DNA of 6,902 nucleotides, taken from NCBI GenBank assembly GCA_029938185.1, contig JAOZVK010000313.1, positions 1 through 6,902 of the forward strand, written 5' to 3'. Below the pieces are notes generated by a model. That model was not told where the DNA came from. It did not search any database and was given only the letters and a program-made list of their open reading frames with translations. The position numbers and the translations under genes are program-made. Each line of letters opens with the position of its first letter. Position 1 is the stretch's first letter. Shown in pieces: positions 1-3,915 of this stretch. Source of the DNA: Bacteroidales bacterium. Lineage in GTDB: Bacteria; Bacteroidota; Bacteroidia; Bacteroidales; JAOZVK01.

Positions 1-323
1 AAATAAATATGACCACGATTTCTTAAACCTTATTACCTTATTTATAATAGTTTACATAATATAATAAGGTTAAAACAAAAAAAATAAGGTTTTAAATCCA
101 AAATTTGATAAGGTTTAATATTATGACAAAGTGATTGTTATGTGAAATGCATAAACTTATTTTAAACACATAAAAATATTAAGCACAAATAAATCAAGAA
201 CTTTACTTTTAAATTTTTTTGTTGATAACTGAAATATTATTATTTTTAGGCTATATTTTCAAAAAAAATCAAAGTGAAGTAGAGATTGGGGTTTTTAAGA
301 ATCCCAAACAGGTTATTATCAAG
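1..323. other. Gene-free AT-rich leader with ATAAGGTT-type sites
   Basis: I see no convincing coding region on either strand. The first 115 bases hold three direct copies of ATAAGGTT (64-71, 84-91, 108-115), one perfect inverted copy (AACCTTAT, 26-33) and one imperfect inverted copy (TACCTTAT, 34-41). The rest, 116-323, is plain AT-rich sequence with no recognisable RNA gene or strong terminator. A weak GGG/CCC pairing near 288-306 has no T-tract. The sites could be a protein-binding array, or debris from a repeat element whose remainder lies left of the window. Confidence 0.4.
25..115. repeat. Cluster of five short ATAAGGTT/AACCTTAT repeats
   Basis: Seen directly: ATAAGGTT occurs at 64-71, 84-91 and 108-115, starting 20 and 24 bases apart. 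The reverse complement AACCTTAT is at 26-33, and TACCTTAT with one mismatch follows immediately at 34-41. The inverted copies can pair with any of the direct copies. The 20-24 base spacing is about two helical turns, which would suit an array of binding sites, but that is inference; AT-rich DNA can also generate such words by chance. Confidence 0.4.
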
Positions 324-430
324 TAAGCACCCATACAAAAGTTTTTACCTATTTAGTATAGAGCTTACTTTTTGAAATACCGTTTATTATATATCTCGCG
401 TAAACAATATTAAATAGGTCGAAGACCTTA
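324..430 (+). repeat. 107-bp repeat, copy 1, upstream of mnmA
   Basis: This stretch matches 1794-1900 over all 107 bases without gaps, with three substitutions (C397/T1867, A404/G1874, T408/C1878). It begins TAAGCACCC and ends with the short hairpin AGGTC-GAA-GACCT (415-427). An internal inverted pair, ACCTATTTA (347-355) and TAAATAGGT (411-419), lets most of the unit fold on itself. It contains no ORF. It ends 39 bases before the mnmA start, so it must contain or abut that gene's promoter region. Confidence 0.9.
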
Positions 431-458
431 GACAGAATTAAATAGGTCGCTGACCTTA
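411..458 (+). repeat. Tandem pair of short hairpins before mnmA
   Basis: Two 20-base units, TAAATAGGTCGAAGACCTTA (411-430) and TAAATAGGTCGCTGACCTTA (439-458), lie eight bases apart. Both form the same AGGTC/GACCT stem and differ only in the three-base loop (GAA versus GCT). The first is the end of the 107-bp repeat; the second is an extra terminal unit. The second ends 11 bases before the mnmA ATG, so if transcribed it would sit in the 5' leader and could affect ribosome access. That role is inferred. Confidence 0.65.
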
Positions 459-469
459 AATCAAAATTT

Positions 470-1651
470 ATGGCAAAAATCATTGTTGGACTTTCGGGTG
501 GTGTTGATTCTAGTGTCGCCGCATATCTTTTAAAAAAACAGGGGCATGATGTTGTTGGCTTATTTATGATAAATTGGCATGATTCGTCGGTTACATTAAC
601 TAGTGAATGTTCGTGGAAAGATGATAAGTTTATCGCTGAACTAGTAGCAAGAAAAATAAATATTCCTTTAGAAATTGTAGATTTAAGTAAATACTACCAA
701 CAAAGGGTTGTAGATTACATGTTTTCGGAATATGAAAAAGGAAGAACTCCCAATCCTGATGTTTTGTGTAATAGAGAAATAAAATTTGATATATTTTTGG
801 AAAAAGCATTTGAACTTGGAGCCGATTATGTTGCAACAGGACACTATTGTAGAAAAGAAACATTAATTATTAACAACAAAAATGTACACAGATTACTTGC
901 TGGAGTTGATACTAATAAAGACCAAAGCTATTTTTTATGTCAATTATCACAAAAACAATTAGATAAAGCATTATTTCCTCTTGGTGATTTAACAAAACCA
1001 GAAGTTAGAGATATTGCCAAACAAAATAGTCTTGCAACTGCTGACAGAAAAGATTCGCAAGGAATATGTTTTGTAGGAAAAGTTGATTTACCTGTTTTTT
1101 TACAACAAAAATTACAAACAAAAAAAGGAAATGTAATAGAAATTAAAGATGAATATTACGTTAAAAATAATATTGAAAACACTAATAATATTGACTTAAA
1201 AACAATTACAAGTCCTTTTATATATTCAAAAAATGATGGAGAAATTGTTGGTACACATTCAGGTGCACACTTTTTTACTATTGGACAACGTAAAGGAATT
1301 GGAATTGGAGGTTTTCCAAAACCAATATTTGTAATTGCTACCGATGTTGAAAATAATATTTTGTATGTCGGACAAGGAAAAGAGCATAAAGGATTGTATA
1401 GAAAGGGACTTTTTATTCAAAAAAATGAAATACACTGGATAAGGCAGGATTTAAAAACATCATTCGGAAAAAAACATCAATTTTTAGTAAGAATACGATA
1501 TAGACAAGCCTTACAAAAAGCAAGTTTATATATAGAAGTTGAAGGTATATATATTGTTTTTGATATAGCTCAACGAGGAATTACTTCTGGACAATTTGCT
1601 GCATGGTATCTTAAAGATGAACTTATTGGTTCGGGTGTTATTGATAAATAA
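470..1651 (+). CDS. mnmA: tRNA-specific 2-thiouridylase MnmA
   Basis: MnmA activates U34 of the Lys, Glu and Gln tRNAs with ATP and transfers sulfur to make 2-thiouridine; it acts in the cytoplasm. The 393-residue protein has the N-terminal PP-loop ATP motif SGGVDSS (residues 9-15), the tRNA-binding/first-cysteine motif NPDVLCN with Cys100, ATGHY (122-126), the second catalytic cysteine Cys200 in DSQGICF, and TIGQRKG (270-276) opening the central domain, followed by a C-terminal beta-barrel. Both catalytic cysteines are present, so it should be active. It is slightly longer than the usual 360-375 residues because of a low-complexity insertion at about 226-254. ATG at 470 directly precedes the conserved start MAKIIVGLSGG. 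There is no clear Shine-Dalgarno site, as expected in Bacteroidota. It appears monocistronic, flanked on both sides by copies of a 107-bp repeat. Confidence 0.97.
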   Translation: MAKIIVGLSGGVDSSVAAYLLKKQGHDVVGLFMINWHDSSVTLTSECSWKDDKFIAELVARKINIPLEIVDLSKYYQQRVVDYMFSEYEKGRTPNPDVLCNREIKFDIFLEKAFELGADYVATGHYCRKETLIINNKNVHRLLAGVDTNKDQSYFLCQLSQKQLDKALFPLGDLTKPEVRDIAKQNSLATADRKDSQGICFVGKVDLPVFLQQKLQTKKGNVIEIKDEYYVKNNIENTNNIDLKTITSPFIYSKNDGEIVGTHSGAHFFTIGQRKGIGIGGFPKPIFVIATDVENNILYVGQGKEHKGLYRKGLFIQKNEIHWIRQDLKTSFGKKHQFLVRIRYRQALQKASLYIEVEGIYIVFDIAQRGITSGQFAAWYLKDELIGSGVIDK

Positions 1652-1678
1652 GGAGGCTTCAGTGTTTTTTATGTTACT

Positions 1679-1712
1679 TAAGGTCTTCGACCTATTTAAT
1701 GTTGCTTACGCA
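1679..1712 (-). repeat. Inverted 34-bp partial copy of the repeat end
   Basis: This is the terminal 34 bases of the 107-bp repeat in opposite orientation, 27 bases after the mnmA stop codon. It matches copy 2 perfectly and copy 1 (397-430) at 31 of 34 positions. Its AGGTC-TTC-GACCT hairpin (1681-1693) could help end mnmA transcription, but the stem is only 5 bp and no clean T-run follows, so I do not call it a terminator. Confidence 0.8.
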
Positions 1713-1793
1713 TTCTTTTAACACTCTAATAATATGCAATTTAACAAAATGTAAATGTCGAAAAACTTTTGTTATAGTACTTACATATGGTTA

Positions 1794-1900
1794 TAAGCAC
1801 CCATACAAAAGTTTTTACCTATTTAGTATAGAGCTTACTTTTTGAAATACCGTTTATTATATATCTTGCGTAAGCAACATTAAATAGGTCGAAGACCTTA
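1794..1900 (+). repeat. 107-bp repeat, copy 2, downstream of mnmA
   Basis: This is the second direct copy of the 324-430 unit, exactly 1470 bases further on. It folds better than copy 1: ACCTATTTA (1817-1825) pairs with TAAATAGGT (1881-1889), and inside that GCTTAC (1833-1838) pairs with GTAAGC (1870-1875). In copy 1 the inner arm reads GTAAAC, which weakens that stem on the plus strand but leaves a G.U pair on the minus strand. The nested stem implies a structured DNA or RNA unit about 73 bases long. Confidence 0.9.
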
Positions 1901-1962
1901 CATTATTTTTAAAGAATGAAATATAATTTTAAAAGTTCATTTTTTTATTGTTAGATATTTAT

Positions 1963-1970
1963 TAATTTTG
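1963..1970 (+). promoter_or_regulatory. Possible Bacteroidota -7 box upstream of the sigma-like gene
   Basis: TAATTTTG at 1963-1970 fits the TAnnTTTG -7 consensus of the Bacteroidota housekeeping sigma factor. A TTG at 1948-1950 lies upstream, but its spacing is shorter than usual. If real, transcription would begin about 130 bases before the TTG start at 2103. Such words are common in AT-rich DNA, so the evidence is weak. Confidence 0.25.
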
Positions 1971-1998
1971 TGAAATAAAGGTAAAAACACTAATTTTT

Positions 1999-2016
1999 GT
2001 ATAACAATTGTGTTAC
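1999..2016. promoter_or_regulatory. Near-palindrome upstream of the sigma-like gene
   Basis: GTATAACAATTGTGTTAC is an 18-base near-palindrome with a perfect ACAATTGT core; 14 of its 18 positions match its own reverse complement. It lies about 86 bases before the sigma-like gene and just after a candidate -7 box, a plausible operator position. There is no second copy in the window to support it. Confidence 0.25.
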
Positions 2017-2102
2017 AAAAACAAAGAGCATATCACTTATTATTAATAAAATATGGTTTTGTATTGTAACGATGCTTTAACCATACCAAATTTATTTTTA
2101 TA

Positions 2103-2855
2103 TTGAATCCCAATTTTAACCATAAGCGACATAATGATTCAGATATAATTTCATTTGAAAAAGGAACAAATGAATTAGATAATCTTTGTAGTGAGTTGTA
2201 CTATGATTATTTTAAAAATATTATAGAATTAGTACTTAAAAAAAGTACAAGTTTTAAAACAGTTAGTGTTTTTAGTGAATCTGTAAAAAAACTAAAGCAT
2301 AAAATAGTACAGAATCGAGAGATAGAACTCTCATTTGGAAAAATAAAACAATTACTAAATTTTATTTGTGTTGGTCAAATTAATCTTCAAAATAAGATAA
2401 CCGAAACTAATAATAAAGACTTTTCTTATGAAAAGGTTTCTATGTACTTAACTATAAAAGAAACATCTATTAGTGTTTATCAAAAAATAATAAAACGATA
2501 TAAAAATAGCAAACAGTCCATTACTCACTTTGAACAGAAAGTAGAAATTAAAATCCTACCTAAACTAAAAAATATAACACTTGAAAAGGCAACACGAATA
2601 ACTTTAAATGTGTTAAAAGATAACAATTCATATCAAATAACTAAAAATGGTAACCGACAAAAAAAGCAATTAAACCCAGAAGATTTTATAATAATTACAC
2701 TTCATGATTTATTAGATTGGAATCATGAGGCAATAATACAGTTATTAGAAATAATGCAATTTGTAAATAAAAAAGGAAGCATTAGACAAAAGCTAAACAG
2801 AGCATGGGATAAATTAGATGTTTTGGTTATTGATAAAATGAACAATAATAAATAA
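2103..2855 (+). CDS. Divergent sigma-70 (ECF-like) RNA polymerase sigma factor
   Basis: This 250-residue cytoplasmic, helical protein is probably a divergent sigma-70-type transcription factor. The best signal is at the C-terminus. Residues 198-240 read like sigma region 4: a helix ending LHDLLDWNHEAIIQLL, then a turn, then GSIRQKLNRAWDKL (225-238), close to the ECF recognition-helix pattern 'gtvksrLhRArekL'. The N-terminal part (about 17-100) has the helical spacing of region 2 but lacks crisp consensus residues. The start is TTG at 2103: an in-frame stop lies at 2067-2069, no ATG lies between, and the next in-frame ATG (codon 114) would delete region 2. The gene heads a same-strand cluster, and only six bases separate its stop from the next ATG, suggesting translational coupling. 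A membrane anti-sigma-like protein downstream supports the call. A generic helix-turn-helix protein remains possible. Confidence 0.55.
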   Translation: MNPNFNHKRHNDSDIISFEKGTNELDNLCSELYYDYFKNIIELVLKKSTSFKTVSVFSESVKKLKHKIVQNREIELSFGKIKQLLNFICVGQINLQNKITETNNKDFSYEKVSMYLTIKETSISVYQKIIKRYKNSKQSITHFEQKVEIKILPKLKNITLEKATRITLNVLKDNNSYQITKNGNRQKKQLNPEDFIIITLHDLLDWNHEAIIQLLEIMQFVNKKGSIRQKLNRAWDKLDVLVIDKMNNNK

Positions 2856-2861
2856 AAAAAA

Positions 2862-3551
2862 ATGGATGAACTTAGTAAATATTCATTATTGAATAAACTG
2901 ATTGATAAGGAAATTTCAAAAAAAGAAATAACTCTATTAGAAAACTTATTGGATACTGATGAAGAATTTGCCACCAATTCAAAAAAATATATTGATAATA
3001 TTATAGCTTGTAGAGCGTATGAAAAATTAGAAAACGAACAAGAAACAACAAATAAAAGCTTACGAACAGCTAAAAAAAATAAACTTTATATAATATCAGC
3101 AGCAGCAGCAGTAATATTATTGCTAATTAGTATGAATATTATACAATTTACAAAAAATAATATTTTGCAAGATGAAAGTGTAAGTCTCACAAAATCCGAA
3201 CAAAAATATATTTTTCAATTAAAAAAATTAACAATATCAATATTAAATAAAACTAAGATTGCAAAAATTGATAAAATAATTGAAGAAACGAACACTAAAA
3301 GCTTTTCTTTTCAGCCACCTAACTACAAAGAGTTTTTTTTAAATAAAGAAATAAATGACACAATCGTATTTTCATGGAACATAAGAGATAGTATTAATTT
3401 AATTATTTTTAATAACGAAGGCGAGTTCCTAAATATAAGAACCAATAATCAACATGAAATTCCAATAAAAGAATTAGAAATTGCAACTTACTACTGGAGA
3501 GTGATTTATAAAGAAGAAGAACGTATTGGTTGTTTTTACATAAAACCTTAA
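2862..3551 (+). CDS. Single-pass membrane protein, anti-sigma-factor-like
   Basis: I do not recognise a named family for the whole 229-residue protein. Residues 1-57 form a short helical cytoplasmic domain with the pattern ISKKEITLLENLLDTDEEF (18-36), like the 'geLs.eE...fe..L..dpel' start of many Bacteroidota anti-sigma/FecR-type proteins. A basic patch (RTAKKNK, 68-74) precedes one hydrophobic helix at about 75-96, giving an N-in topology. Residues 97-165 are polar and helical. Residues 166-229 look like a small beta-sandwich ending ATYYWRVIYKEE..GCFYIKP, a 'YYWR' pattern seen in surface beta domains. The gene sits six bases after the sigma-like gene and 14 bases before the lipoprotein start of the TPR-CHAT gene, so an operon is likely. 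The inferred role is to tether or inhibit the sigma-like factor in response to an envelope signal; no binding residues can be confirmed from sequence alone. Confidence 0.55.
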   Translation: MDELSKYSLLNKLIDKEISKKEITLLENLLDTDEEFATNSKKYIDNIIACRAYEKLENEQETTNKSLRTAKKNKLYIISAAAAVILLLISMNIIQFTKNNILQDESVSLTKSEQKYIFQLKKLTISILNKTKIAKIDKIIEETNTKSFSFQPPNYKEFFLNKEINDTIVFSWNIRDSINLIIFNNEGEFLNIRTNNQHEIPIKELEIATYYWRVIYKEEERIGCFYIKP

Positions 3552-3565
3552 AATAATAATTTAAA

Positions 3566-3915
3566 ATGAAAAATTTAATAATCACAATACTATTGAGTGT
3601 AGTTTCTCTAATTTCATGTACTACAGAATTAACAGAGGAACAAAAAATAATTGAAAAGCCAATAGGCTTTATGACCAAAAACAATATCTTGCATCGGCAG
3701 AGCTTCTTGAACAATTAATACTTGAATTTTAGAAAAAAGAAAATTATGTAAAAGATTCACTTTATATAAAAGCATTATTATTATGTGGCGAAACTTATGC
3801 TGAAACTGACTCAATTTACAAAACAGAAAATTACTATAAGAAAACACTCGAAGCGATAAAGAAAAACAATTTTATTTCTAGCTATTATGTAGAAGCAGTC
3901 ATACAACTTGCTACC
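3566..3915 (+). pseudogene. Disrupted 5' end of the TPR-CHAT gene: lipoprotein signal, frameshift and stop
   Basis: ATG at 3566 opens a clear lipoprotein signal peptide, MKNLIITILLSVVSLISC, with lipobox LISC and lipid-accepting Cys18. This frame runs to TAA at 3716-3718, about 50 codons. From about 3655 the sensible protein continues in the -1 frame as KANRLYDQKQYLASAELLEQ, an amphipathic TPR-like helix pair, and that frame joins the 3916 ORF. The change looks like loss of one A from the run in GAAAAGCC (3653-3660). The joined frame then meets TAG at 3730-3732 within LEF*KKENY, after which TPR-like sequence runs unbroken to the ATG at 3916. One added base and one changed stop would restore about 999 residues. 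The lesions are either real inactivation or sequence errors; no canonical slippery heptamer supports programmed frameshifting. Confidence 0.7.

Larger units (their letters stand above)
1679..1900. mobile_element. MITE-like element with 34-bp perfect terminal inverted repeats
   Basis: The left end (1679-1712) is the exact reverse complement of the right end (1867-1900), 34 of 34 bases. Both outermost ends carry the AGGTC/GACCT mini-hairpin. The 222-bp segment has no ORF, which fits a miniature inverted-repeat element moved in trans. Both boundaries read TTA/TAA, so a short TA or TTA target duplication is possible but cannot be separated from the repeat itself. The right 107 bases equal the repeat upstream of mnmA. 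Copy 1 there lacks the matching left arm, so the real unit may be the 107-mer with a partial inverted neighbour, not a 222-bp element. No transposase gene is in the window. Confidence 0.5.

Noticed and set aside
286..310. Rho-independent terminator in the left leader
   Set aside because: The TTGGG/CCCAA pairing is short, has a loop of 12 bases and no T-run after it.
630..863. Minus-strand open frame inside mnmA
   Set aside because: It lies wholly within a strongly conserved gene on the other strand and has no recognisable motif; it is a shadow frame.
2723..2977. Minus-strand frame across the sigma/anti-sigma junction
   Set aside because: Its hydrophobic Ser/Leu/Phe-rich translation is what AT-rich Lys/Asn/Glu coding sequence gives in reverse; there is no independent support.
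3641..3660. Programmed -1 frameshift joining the signal peptide to the TPR frame
   Set aside because: No canonical X XXY YYZ slippery heptamer lies in frame where the shift must occur, and the TAG at 3730 would still stop translation.
3730..3732. TAG read as a sense codon (alternative genetic code)
   Set aside because: No other gene in the window has an in-frame TAG, and the nearby frameshift would remain unexplained; a mutation or sequence error is simpler.
3409..3847. Two overlapping minus-strand frames opposite the damaged 5' end of the CHAT gene
   Set aside because: They overlap each other and the end of the membrane-protein gene. The plus strand shows a clear lipoprotein signal and TPR-like sequence, so they are shadows.
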